Source of the DNA: JBGLNJ01 sp964353405
GTDB taxonomy: Bacteria; Chloroflexota; Anaerolineae; Fen-1058
Length of the DNA stretch: 16,318 nucleotides
Direction of reading: 5' to 3'
NCBI GenBank assembly: GCA_964353405.1
Contig: CAYGWJ010000260.1
Span: 1-16,318 of the forward strand
Shown here piece by piece: positions 6,979 to 13,175 of this stretch (the first letter of the stretch is position 1; every line of letters starts with the position of its first letter). The translations under genes were made by a program, and so were the position numbers. The notes under the pieces were generated by a model. That model was not told the DNA's origin. It worked only from the letters and a program-made list of their open reading frames with translations, and did no database searches.

Positions 6979-8133
6979 ATGCGCGACGTTGTCATCATTG
7001 AAGCCGTGCGCTCACCCGTCGGCAAGCGTGACGGCAAGCTGTCTGGCACACTGCCGGTTCACCTGGCAGCGCGAGTTCTCAAGGAATTGGTCTCACGCGC
7101 TCACATTGACCCGGCCCTTGTGCAAGACGTCGTGATGGGCTGCGTGACGCCGGTGGGCGACCAGGGTGCGAACATCGCCCGGCTGGCCGTGTTGCAGGCC
7201 GGCTTCCCGGTCGAGGTGCCGGCCGTGTCTCTCAACCGCATGTGCGGGTCCAGCCAGCAGGCGGTCCACTTTGTCGCACAAGAGATTTTGTCCGGCGACA
7301 TGGAGGTTGCCATCGCGGGCGGCATCGAAGTGATGAGCCGCGTGCCGCTCGGCTCCGATTGGCCCAGGCAGTGGCCAAACGATTTCCCCTACCCGCTCGT
7401 CCACCAGGGTCTCTCGGCCGAGATGATGGCCGAAAAGTGGAGCCTCACCCGCGAGGAACTGGATCGCTTTTCATTCGCCAGTCACGTCAAGGCGGCTGCA
7501 GCCACCCGTCGCGGCGATTTTTCTCGCGAGATTGTGCCCATTAAAGTGACACCCCCCGACGGCGCACCGGGCACGCCGGCGTCGGAGACCATGACGATTG
7601 ACGAGGGCATCCGCTTTGAGCCGAACCTGGAAAAGATGGGCAAGCTCCAGCCCGCCTTCAAGGCCGACGGCGTCATCACGGCTGCCAATTCCAGCCAGAT
7701 CAGCGATGGCGCGGCGGCGCTGCTGCTGATGTCGGCGGACAAGGCAAAGGAGCTTCAACTCAAGCCGCGCGCGCGCATCGTCGCCCGCACGGTCGTCGGC
7801 TCGGACCCGGTGCTGATGCTCTCCGGCCCCATCCCGGCCACCCGCCAGGCGCTCGACCGGGCCGGCTTGAAGCTGGACGCCATCGCCGCGATAGAGATCA
7901 ACGAGGCGTTCGCGTCGGTGGTGCTGGCCTGGCAAAAAGAAATTCAGCCCGATCCAGAGCGCGTCAATCCGAACGGCGGCGCGATTGCGCTCGGCCATCC
8001 GCTTGGCGCGACGGGTGCGGTGTTGATGACCAAGCTGCTGCATCACCTCGAGCGCACCGGCGGGCGCTACGGCTTGCAGACGATGTGCATCGGCCACGGC
8101 ATGGCGACGGCGACCGTCATCGAAAGGCTCTAG
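6979..8133 (+). CDS. Thiolase family protein (acetyl-CoA acyltransferase)
   Basis: A 384-residue thiolase, the usual length. It condenses two acyl-CoAs or cleaves 3-ketoacyl-CoA in the cytoplasm. The start VVIIEAVRSPVGKRDGKLSG is diagnostic. The nucleophile is Cys89 in SLNRMCGSSQQ; the second active-site pair is His340 in GGAIALGHPLGATGA and Cys370 in QTMCIGHGMA, with Asn of EINEAFAS also present. The C-terminal loop reads CIGHG where most family members have CxGGG. GGGGAGG before the ATG at 6979 supports this start over one 81 bases upstream. The sulfotransferase gene begins eight bases after the stop. Whether the enzyme is biosynthetic or beta-oxidative cannot be decided here. Confidence 0.95.
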   Translation: MRDVVIIEAVRSPVGKRDGKLSGTLPVHLAARVLKELVSRAHIDPALVQDVVMGCVTPVGDQGANIARLAVLQAGFPVEVPAVSLNRMCGSSQQAVHFVAQEILSGDMEVAIAGGIEVMSRVPLGSDWPRQWPNDFPYPLVHQGLSAEMMAEKWSLTREELDRFSFASHVKAAAATRRGDFSREIVPIKVTPPDGAPGTPASETMTIDEGIRFEPNLEKMGKLQPAFKADGVITAANSSQISDGAAALLLMSADKAKELQLKPRARIVARTVVGSDPVLMLSGPIPATRQALDRAGLKLDAIAAIEINEAFASVVLAWQKEIQPDPERVNPNGGAIALGHPLGATGAVLMTKLLHHLERTGGRYGLQTMCIGHGMATATVIERL

Positions 8134-8141
8134 GACTCGCC

Positions 8142-8723
8142 TTGGCAAAGGACGTGATCACCATCGTATCCGGCTTGCCGCGCTCTGGCACATCGTTGAT
8201 GATGCAGATACTCGAAGCGGGCGGCCTGCCTATTCTCAAGGACGACACCCGCGAAGCGGACGCCGACAATCCGAAAGGCTATTACGAGTTCGAGCGCGTC
8301 AAGCAAGTGGCGCAGGATCAAGCCTGGCTGCAGGACGCACGGGGCAAAGCCGTCAAGATGGTCTCGGCGCTCTTGCTCGACCTGCCGGATACCTACACCT
8401 ATCGCGTAATCTTTATGCGGCGCAAGATGGAAGAGATCCTGGCCTCACAAAAGACCATGCTCGAACGAAGCGGCAAGCCGACGGACGCCATCGGCGACGA
8501 CAAAATGGCCGCGCTGTTCCGCAAACATCTCGACCAGGTGGCCAAGTGGATCAGTGAACAGCCCAACGTGCACGTATTGTATGTCAGTTATAACGAGATG
8601 ATAGCCGATCCGCTCAAAGAGATCCAGCGAATCAACCAGTTCCTGGTAAGTGAACTCGACACAGAGAAAATGGTAAGCGTTGTAGATCGAACGCTCTACC
8701 GACAACGATCTACAAACACTTGA
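8142..8723 (+). CDS. Sulfotransferase family protein (short)
   Basis: A 193-residue protein, if the TTG at 8142 is the start. VSGLPRSGTSLMMQIL (9-24) contains the 5'-phosphosulfate-binding P-loop of PAPS-dependent sulfotransferases. LYVSYNEMIADPLKEIQRINQFL resembles the C-terminal region where sulfotransferases hold the 3'-phosphate and close the fold. The protein is shorter than typical sulfotransferases (250-300 residues). An ATG at 8085 would put 19 residues with no family resemblance inside the thiolase gene; AGGA at 8132-8135 favours the TTG. It is probably cotranslated with the thiolase. The acceptor substrate is unknown. Confidence 0.8.
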   Translation: MAKDVITIVSGLPRSGTSLMMQILEAGGLPILKDDTREADADNPKGYYEFERVKQVAQDQAWLQDARGKAVKMVSALLLDLPDTYTYRVIFMRRKMEEILASQKTMLERSGKPTDAIGDDKMAALFRKHLDQVAKWISEQPNVHVLYVSYNEMIADPLKEIQRINQFLVSELDTEKMVSVVDRTLYRQRSTNT

Positions 8724-8737
8724 TGTCACGGTATTCG

Positions 8738-8821
8738 CTCAGGTCGGCCTGGCTGTAGGGCGGCTTTACATAGCCGCCACTCAGGTCGGCCTGGCCGTAG
8801 GGCGGCTTTCCATAGCCGCCA
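8738..8821. repeat. Tandem duplication of a 42-bp hairpin unit
   Basis: Unit 1 (8738-8779) and unit 2 (8780-8821) match at 40 of 42 bases; they differ at one T/C and one A/C. Each unit starts with CTCAGGTCGGCCTGG and holds the hairpin GGCGGCT-N6-AGCCGCC. The units abut without spacers and lie in the gap between the sulfotransferase and patatin genes. Confidence 0.85.
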
Positions 8822-8851
8822 CGGGAAGCGCGTATGGAAATGCGCCCTACG
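8796..8851. repeat. Larger imperfect palindrome spanning the second 42-bp unit
   Basis: CGTAGGGCG (8796-8804) pairs with CGCCCTACG (8843-8851), and TTTCCAT (8807-8813) pairs with ATGGAAA (8834-8840), with two unpaired bases on each side in between. The central 20 bases include one arm of the smaller hairpin of unit 2, so two alternative folds compete. This resembles a full-length palindromic element of which the upstream 42-bp unit is a partial duplicate. Confidence 0.65.
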
Positions 8852-8910
8852 AGGTCACCCGTAAACCGACATGAGCTCAAGTATGACAAGGCGAAAGAGG
8901 AGGCTGACCT

Positions 8911-10086
8911 ATGAAAATCGGATTGGCACTTTCGGGAGGCGGCTTTCGAGCCACCGTTTTCCACCTGGGCATGCTGGCACGGTTGGCCGAAGACAATCAC
9001 CTCGAGGAGGTGACGTTTCTTTCAACGGTGTCGGGCGGCAGCCTGTGCGCAGGATTGGTTCATGCCATCAATGGCTTTGCCTGGCCCGCCAGCGGCGAGT
9101 TGATCAACAAGGTTATCCCTAAGGCACGCGAGTTGCTCACCACGCAGGATTTGGAGCGCGGTCTGATCTGGCGAGTGCTAACGTCGCCGCTCAACATTTT
9201 TGAGACTCGCGCCAACGACCTTTCGGCGCTGATGAAGGAACGCTGGGGCATCACGGCCAAGTTGAGTGACTTGCCCAAGCAGCCCCGCTGGATGATCAAC
9301 GCCACATGCTACGAGACCGGCAAGGATTGGCGGTTCGAGCGCTTTCGCATGGGCGACTATCGCTTCGGCTACACCAACGACACGAACCTACCCCTCAGCG
9401 ATGCGATGGCGGCCTCGGCGGGCTTTCCCGGTCTCATCGGCGCGCTGGCTTTAGACACACGCCCTTACTCGTGGTTCAAGTACGCGGACAAGTCGAAGGA
9501 ATTGAAAGAACCGACCGACCCCGATTCCGACATGAAGAGAACGACGGTCCCCATAACACCCCCCTACCCCAAGGTGCATCTCTGGGATGGAGGCGCCTAT
9601 GATAACCTGGGGCTGGAAAGCTTGCACAACTTTATTGAAGGCTGGCGAGAAGGAGTTGACTTTTTAGCCGTAAGCGATGCGTCCGGCAAATCGGGCCCCG
9701 AGGCATATCAACCGGGGCCGAAAGCCCTGTACCGCATGATCACGGGCATCATGATGGACCAGATTCGCTCGCTGCGCTCCAGGGCGATTTGGGAACGATT
9801 CATCAATCACAAAGACGCAGGTGGGTTCTTCCAAATTGGCAACACCTGCAGAGGCGTTTTGGAAAACGCCGGGCGGCAAGACGACATTGCCAGGCTGTGC
9901 CCACAATGCATGAGCGTCGAGGAAGCCAGGCTTGCCGCGGCCACACCCACCATGATCCGGCAACTGACCCATGATGAATTTGAGCGGCTCTTCCGGCACG
10001 GGTTCGAAGTGGCGGATATCACGCTCTACGCCTACTATCCCGACCAGTTCAAATTCATCGGCTACAAGAATTCGCGTTCGGGATAG
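8911..10086 (+). CDS. Patatin-like phospholipase family protein
   Basis: A 391-residue protein with the patatin layout. The oxyanion loop is LALSGGGFRA (5-14). The nucleophile elbow is STVSGGSL, Ser41. The catalytic Asp226 is in LWDGGAYDNLGLES, and the helix after the elbow is present. The usual GxSxG has Thr39 in place of the first Gly, a variant found in some bacterial patatin groups. The C-terminal half carries a Cys-containing segment, NTCRGVLENAG...RLCPQC (about 310-330), that could bind metal or form disulfides. No signal peptide is seen, so action on membrane lipids from the cytoplasm is likely. A strong ribosome site (AAGAGGAGG) lies seven bases before the ATG. No nucleotide cyclase or other defence partner is adjacent. 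Confidence 0.92.
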   Translation: MKIGLALSGGGFRATVFHLGMLARLAEDNHLEEVTFLSTVSGGSLCAGLVHAINGFAWPASGELINKVIPKARELLTTQDLERGLIWRVLTSPLNIFETRANDLSALMKERWGITAKLSDLPKQPRWMINATCYETGKDWRFERFRMGDYRFGYTNDTNLPLSDAMAASAGFPGLIGALALDTRPYSWFKYADKSKELKEPTDPDSDMKRTTVPITPPYPKVHLWDGGAYDNLGLESLHNFIEGWREGVDFLAVSDASGKSGPEAYQPGPKALYRMITGIMMDQIRSLRSRAIWERFINHKDAGGFFQIGNTCRGVLENAGRQDDIARLCPQCMSVEEARLAAATPTMIRQLTHDEFERLFRHGFEVADITLYAYYPDQFKFIGYKNSRSG

Positions 10087-10098
10087 ACCGAGAGTCCG

Positions 10099-10218
10099 CC
10101 AGAGTGGGGCCGCGCCGTCGTCATGGTCACGCACGACCCACGCATCGCCGCCTACGCCGACCGCGTCATCCATCTCAAGGACGGCGCGATTGTGGACGAA
10201 CAGCGCAAGTCACATTAG
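10099..10218 (+). pseudogene. 3' remnant of an ABC transporter ATPase gene (LolD/MacB type)
   Basis: Starting a few bases after the patatin stop, one frame reads GRAVVMVTHDPRIAAYADRV followed by IHLKDGAIVDEQRKSH and a TAG at 10216-10218. VMVTHDP is the H-loop region, and the rest is the normal C-terminus of LolD/MacB ATPases. Walker A, the signature motif and Walker B are all absent, so about 200 residues are missing. The remnant lies upstream of, and in the same direction as, the degraded FtsX-type permease at 13627, the normal order for this transporter type. The stop codon lies inside the left repeat of the GxxExxY cassette, so the cassette may have supplied it. Confidence 0.8.
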
Positions 10219-10698
10219 CCGCGAAAGAACGCAAGGAACGCAAAGATGAATACGATCAAGGAACTCTGTGATGTCGTGCGCGAGACAGCGTACGCGATTC
10301 ATATCTATCATGGTCACGGGCACTTGGAAAAAGTGTACGAAAATGCTCTCGCGCATCGGCTGAGAAAAGCGGGGCTGGATGTGAAACAGCAACATCCGAT
10401 AACGGTTTACGATGAGGATGGAACTGTCATCGGAGAGTATTTTGCTGATCTGCTGGTTGACGGGCGGTTGATCGTGGAATTGAAAGCGTGCCGCGCATTG
10501 ACTGATGAACACGTGGCGCAAATTCTCGGCTATCTCAAGTCCACTCGAATCGAAGATGGACTCTTGATCAACTTTGGCAGCTATAGATTCCAGATCAAGA
10601 AATACATTCTGAGCCACGATGGAACGCAAAGAGCGCAGGGCTTGGGCAGCGCTATCTTATCCTTAATCTTTGTGTTCTCTGTGTTCTTTGGTGGCTAA
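10215..10698 (+). mobile_element. Putative GxxExxY cassette bounded by 31-bp imperfect inverted repeats
   Basis: The left end (10215-10245) starts TTAGCCGCGAAAGAACGC; the right end (10668-10698), read on the opposite strand, starts TTAGCCACCAAAGAACAC. They match at 26 of 31 bases. Each is built of short AAGAACRC-like units. They enclose exactly one gene, whose ATG follows the left repeat directly and whose TAA is the outer tip of the right repeat. A further unit, GGAACGCAAAGAGCGCA, lies at 10621-10637. Mobility is inferred; no target-site duplication is obvious. Confidence 0.5.
10246..10698 (+). CDS. GxxExxY family protein (PD-(D/E)XK nuclease-like)
   Basis: A 150-residue protein. The naming motif is GHLEKVY (Gly25, Glu28, Tyr31) in a helix. 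FADLLVDGRLIVELKA supplies Asp68 and Glu78-x-Lys80, the pattern of the PD-(D/E)XK nuclease fold (Pfam PDDEXK_3). Members are often present in many copies per genome, and no cellular role is established. Family proteins usually end soon after the residue-115 region (RFQIKKYIL); here about 28 more residues are read, mostly from the flanking repeat sequence, ending in a hydrophobic tail LSLIFVFSVFFGG. That tail is probably an artefact of the cassette end. AAGGA lies eight bases before the ATG. The gene separates the ATPase remnant from the GNAT gene. Confidence 0.88.
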   Translation: MNTIKELCDVVRETAYAIHIYHGHGHLEKVYENALAHRLRKAGLDVKQQHPITVYDEDGTVIGEYFADLLVDGRLIVELKACRALTDEHVAQILGYLKSTRIEDGLLINFGSYRFQIKKYILSHDGTQRAQGLGSAILSLIFVFSVFFGG

Positions 10699-10759
10699 GA
10701 TAACGGCGATGGGCCGAGTGGCACACATCGCCCTGGCATAGGGTGGGAAAGGCAAGCCG

Positions 10760-11533
10760 GTGATCACAGAGCTTACACTCACAAAAGCAAACCGCCTGAA
10801 ACTTGCACAGGCCTTTCGGCACAACCCACGGGTGGATATTTCCATCGAGTGCGTTGTCGAAGGACAGATGGGGACTGTCTTTGTTGACGCGCCACAGAAT
10901 CCAACCGTGTATCGGATTGCATTGGGGCCGTTCTGGTATCTGGCCGGCGAAGCGAAAAGCACGGCTGGTCATGAGATGGTCAAGGACTTGCCGGCCTATA
11001 CCTTGCTGATGCCATCACCTGCGGATTGGGTGCAAGTGGCGCAAGAAATCTATGGCGCCAGGCTGCTCGAGTTTAGCCGATACAGCTTTGTCGCAGATGG
11101 GCTGTCTCTGGACCATCTCTTAAAACTGCTGAACCAATCCAGGTATCGAGAGGCAATAAAACCGATTGACGTGGCGCTGGCGGCGCAGTTCAGGCAAGAC
11201 GCGAAAGGCTGTGTGGATTTGTCGGCGTTCGATTCGGCGGAGGATTTTGTCACACGCGGGGTGGGGTTTTGTTTGCCGATGGGAGAAGATGTTGTCGCGG
11301 CGGCATATTCCTCTCTGGTATGCAGCAGAGGCATCGAAGTGAGTATTTTCGTCGAACGCAAGTATCGGGAGCGCGGAGTGGCGACGGCATTAGCGAGCAA
11401 ACTGGCGCTGTATTGCCTGGAACGCGGCTGGGAGCCGCATTGGGACGCAGCGAATCTAGAGTCGTGCAAGCTGGCGGAGAAATTGGGCTACCGGCGGAGC
11501 GGAGCGTACACGGCTTATTATCGGGAAGAGTGA
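10760..11533 (+). CDS. GNAT family N-acetyltransferase
   Basis: A 257-residue protein starting at a GTG with AAGG seven bases upstream. The C-terminal third is a GNAT domain: VSIFVERKYRERGVATALASKLALYCLERG (about 194-223; the acetyl-CoA pyrophosphate loop is RERGVAT, 203-209), then WDAANLESCKLAEKLGYRR (228-246), the usual final strand-helix. The N-terminal 130 residues fit the two-part architecture of the GNAT_acetyltran (PF12746) group. The substrate is unknown. It starts 61 bases after the GxxExxY cassette and precedes the toxin-antitoxin pair by about 150 bases, so it may have its own promoter. An antitoxin or toxin role is not suggested: it is much larger than GNAT toxins and has no DUF1778 partner. 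Confidence 0.88.
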   Translation: MITELTLTKANRLKLAQAFRHNPRVDISIECVVEGQMGTVFVDAPQNPTVYRIALGPFWYLAGEAKSTAGHEMVKDLPAYTLLMPSPADWVQVAQEIYGARLLEFSRYSFVADGLSLDHLLKLLNQSRYREAIKPIDVALAAQFRQDAKGCVDLSAFDSAEDFVTRGVGFCLPMGEDVVAAAYSSLVCSRGIEVSIFVERKYRERGVATALASKLALYCLERGWEPHWDAANLESCKLAEKLGYRRSGAYTAYYREE

Positions 11534-11567
11534 GTAGAAGGTTGCCGCCACCTGCACAACCCGAGCC

Positions 11568-11596
11568 TTTACACGGCGTCAAAATAGCGTTATGAT
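11568..11596 (+). promoter_or_regulatory. Promoter for the Phd/VapC-type toxin-antitoxin pair
   Basis: TTTACA (11568-11573) and TATGAT (11591-11596) are separated by exactly 17 bases; each matches the sigma-70 consensus at five of six positions. Transcription would start near 11603, so the repeat at 11598-11649 would form the RNA leader. Confidence 0.55.
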
Positions 11597-11597
11597 G

Positions 11598-11649
11598 GAT
11601 GAGACGCACCTTGACGCTGGCGCGCAGAACATCGGCGATGCGGGTCTGG
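11598..11649. repeat. Leader repeat, copy A (upstream of phd/vapC)
   Basis: These 52 bases match copy C (12993-13044) at 47 positions, with no gaps. The strongest shared block is CACCTTGACGCTGGCGCGCA followed by RAACATCGGC. On the minus strand all three copies can be read as a peptide containing ADVLRA, so the repeat may derive from coding sequence. Confidence 0.75.
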
Positions 11650-11681
11650 CGGCAAGTGTGAACGATGAGAGGAGTTTTGAA

Positions 11682-11945
11682 ATGTCTGAGAAAGATGATT
11701 ATCTGATGGCGCAAGTCAGTGTGGACGAAATCGAACGCAATTTGCCAGCTTATCTTCGCCGTGTCGAAGCAGGAGAAGCATTTGTTATTGTCAAAGCCGG
11801 CAAGCCCTTGGCCGAGATCAAGCCGCCCTTGTCGATGCATGTCTCGTTGCGCCCGTACGGGCTGTGCGCTGGAGAGTTTAGCGTGCCGGACGATTTTGAC
11901 GAGCCGTTGCCGGAGGACATGTTAGGGGAGTTTGAAGGAAGATGA
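11682..11945 (+). CDS. Phd/YefM-type antitoxin
   Basis: An 87-residue protein. MAQVSVDEIERNLPAYLRRV followed by EAGEAFVIVKAGKPLAEIKP is the DNA-binding fold of the Phd/YefM family, including the familiar GEAFVIVKAGKPLAEI strand. The acidic C-terminus (VPDDFDEPLPEDMLGEF) is the flexible part expected to wrap around the toxin. It should neutralise the PIN toxin encoded next and repress the operon. GAGAGGAG seven bases before the ATG at 11682 fixes the start; a start at 11592 would translate the leader repeat. The stop overlaps the toxin start in ATGA. Confidence 0.9.
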   Translation: MSEKDDYLMAQVSVDEIERNLPAYLRRVEAGEAFVIVKAGKPLAEIKPPLSMHVSLRPYGLCAGEFSVPDDFDEPLPEDMLGEFEGR

Positions 11946-12334
11946 AGCTTCTGCTGGACACACACGTTTTCCTCTGGTTCATCAGTGGTGATGAACGTTT
12001 GCCGGATGGGATGCGGGATAGCATTCGGAATCCCGAGAACGATGTTTACGTGAGCGTCGTGTCACTGTGGGAGGCTATCGTCAAACACCAACTCGGGAAA
12101 CTGCCATTGCCGCAGCCGCCAAACAAGTATTTGCCCGTGCAGCGTGAGCGTCACCAGATATCCAGCCTACCGCTTGATGAAGCCAGCGTATCGCAGCTTG
12201 CTAAATTGCCGCCCATTCATCGTGACCCATTTGATCGGATGCTGATTTGTCAGGCTATAGAACACGGTCTGACATTGGTAACGAAAGATGATGTAATTGC
12301 CAGTTATCCTGTTGCGATTTTGCATGGAGCTTGA
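11942..12334 (+). CDS. PIN-domain toxin (VapC-like ribonuclease)
   Basis: A 130-residue PIN domain. The acidic metal-binding residues are Asp6 (LLLDTHVFLWF), Glu44 (SLWEAIVK), Asp98 (HRDPFDRML) and Asp116 or Asp117 (LVTKDDVI). The set is complete, so the toxin should be active. PIN toxins cleave RNA, and this type often pairs with a Phd-family antitoxin, as here. Translation is coupled to the antitoxin by the four-base ATGA overlap. The target RNA cannot be told from sequence. Confidence 0.93.
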   Translation: MKLLLDTHVFLWFISGDERLPDGMRDSIRNPENDVYVSVVSLWEAIVKHQLGKLPLPQPPNKYLPVQRERHQISSLPLDEASVSQLAKLPPIHRDPFDRMLICQAIEHGLTLVTKDDVIASYPVAILHGA

Positions 12335-12346
12335 TGTTTTGTGGCT

Positions 12347-12404
12347 CGCAGAACATCGGCAATGTAGACGTGGTGGCCGACAAGATCAACATGATAAGCT
12401 AGCC
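12347..12404. repeat. Leader repeat, copy B (upstream of the DUF4258 pair)
   Basis: Starting with CGCAGAACATCGGCAA, these 58 bases align without gaps to copy C (13018-13075), including a second shared block CAAGATCAA. It is the most diverged copy and lacks the first 25 bases or so of copies A and C. The gene starts 26 bases later. Confidence 0.6.
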
Positions 12405-12430
12405 CAAGTGAACAGTGATCATGTACAGAT

Positions 12431-12754
12431 ATGAACAAGACTTTCGAAAGAATTCTTGAACTAGTCAAACAACGGCAGGTGCGAATATCCGTTCACGGAT
12501 ACGATGAATTGGCCGAAGATGGCATTTTCGTGAGGGATATTGTTTCGGGCGTGGCAGAAGGCGTGGTTGTCGAGGACTATCCTGCATACCACAAGGGGCC
12601 ATGTGTCCTCGTTCTACAGCGAGATCCTGACGGCAACCCAATCCATGTGGTCTGGGGGATTCCAAAGAATGCTTCGGCGCCGGCTGTTGTCGTTACCGCT
12701 TACAGGCCCCGTCCTGACCAGTGGTCGGATGATTTTAGAAGGAGAAGATCATGA
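12431..12754 (+). CDS. DUF4258 domain protein, likely toxin-like
   Basis: A 107-residue protein. VRISVHGYDELAEDGI (17-32) with its His and acidic residues, HVVWGIP (72-78) and VVVTAYRPRPDQWSDDFR (86-103) match DUF4258, a small domain thought to share the RelE/BrnT-like toxin fold. The C-terminal TAYRP...W strand is typical. No good ribosome site precedes the ATG at 12431. The gene overlaps the next one in ATGA. Together with the repeat upstream and its position among toxin-antitoxin genes this suggests a toxin-antitoxin pair in toxin-first order. That function is inferred, not shown. Confidence 0.82.
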   Translation: MNKTFERILELVKQRQVRISVHGYDELAEDGIFVRDIVSGVAEGVVVEDYPAYHKGPCVLVLQRDPDGNPIHVVWGIPKNASAPAVVVTAYRPRPDQWSDDFRRRRS

Positions 12755-12966
12755 ACAAGAGACGTTACACAAAGCTTGTTCACGAAGGGCAATATGTAGC
12801 CCAAGTAGATGTTGAGTTGATTGACACTGACGAAGGTTGGTCGCCCTACTTGTCCCTTGAGGATGTGCAGAAACTGGACGATGTGCGCGAGGCGCTGCGT
12901 CGCCAGGATATCCAAGCGGCAGGGCGACTGGCTCGAGTATTCACCCTTGCCCCAGTCACGGCCTAG
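12751..12966 (+). CDS. Small protein paired with DUF4258 (candidate antitoxin)
   Basis: A 71-residue protein that I do not place in a named family. It starts RRYTKLVHEGQYVAQVDVEL and contains WSPYLSLEDVQKLDDVREAL and an RVFTLAPV end. I recall similar small proteins next to DUF4258 genes. The first half should be strands and the second half helices; no helix-turn-helix is obvious. The start overlaps the DUF4258 stop (ATGA) and has a strong ribosome site, AAGGAGAAG, so it may be made in excess over its partner, as antitoxins are. Role inferred from the gene arrangement. Confidence 0.8.
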   Translation: MNKRRYTKLVHEGQYVAQVDVELIDTDEGWSPYLSLEDVQKLDDVREALRRQDIQAAGRLARVFTLAPVTA

Positions 12967-12992
12967 TTTTCAAATTGGAACGCCATGCTATA

Positions 12993-13075
12993 GATGAAAC
13001 TCACCTTGACGCTGGCGCGCAAAACATCGGCAACGCGGGTCTGGTGATAGGCAAGATCAAGATAATAAGTAGGCC
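12993..13075. repeat. Leader repeat, copy C (upstream of the AF2212-type antitoxin)
   Basis: The longest copy: its first 52 bases match copy A at 47 positions and its last 58 align to copy B, so it links the two. A weak promoter-like pair (TTTTCA at 12967, TATAGA at 12989, spacer 16) sits just upstream at the same relative place as the promoter of copy A. The remaining bases to the antitoxin ATG at 13176 hold no gene. Confidence 0.7.
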
Positions 13076-13175
13076 ATAGCAAGCGCTTTCTGCGCTCTCG
13101 ACGCGCCGACGCTCGAGTGGGCTGATCAGGTCAAGTAGAGTTTTATCGGTATGCTTAGCTTTTGGAGGACTTGAA

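Noticed and set aside
8738..8821. Possible CRISPR-like repeat array
   Set aside because: Only two units, directly adjacent with no spacers, each with an internal hairpin of its own, and no cas gene nearby.
8911..10086. Patatin as the effector of a CBASS-type defence system
   Set aside because: No CD-NTase (cyclase) or ubiquitin-like partner gene is adjacent; the neighbours are a sulfotransferase and transporter debris.
9971..10249. An open frame of 92 codons across the patatin end and the ATPase remnant
   Set aside because: It is rich in Ser, Arg and Thr as expected of an out-of-frame reading, and two better-supported readings occupy the same DNA.
10760..11533. GNAT gene as a TacT/AtaT-type tRNA-acetylating toxin
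   Set aside because: At 257 residues it is too large, has a separate N-terminal domain and lacks an adjacent DUF1778 (RHH) antitoxin gene.
11598..13075. Leader repeats as integron attC sites with toxin-antitoxin cassettes
   Set aside because: I could not find paired GTTRRRY / RYYYAAC core sites in the copies, the repeats lie upstream rather than downstream of the genes they accompany, and no integrase gene is present.
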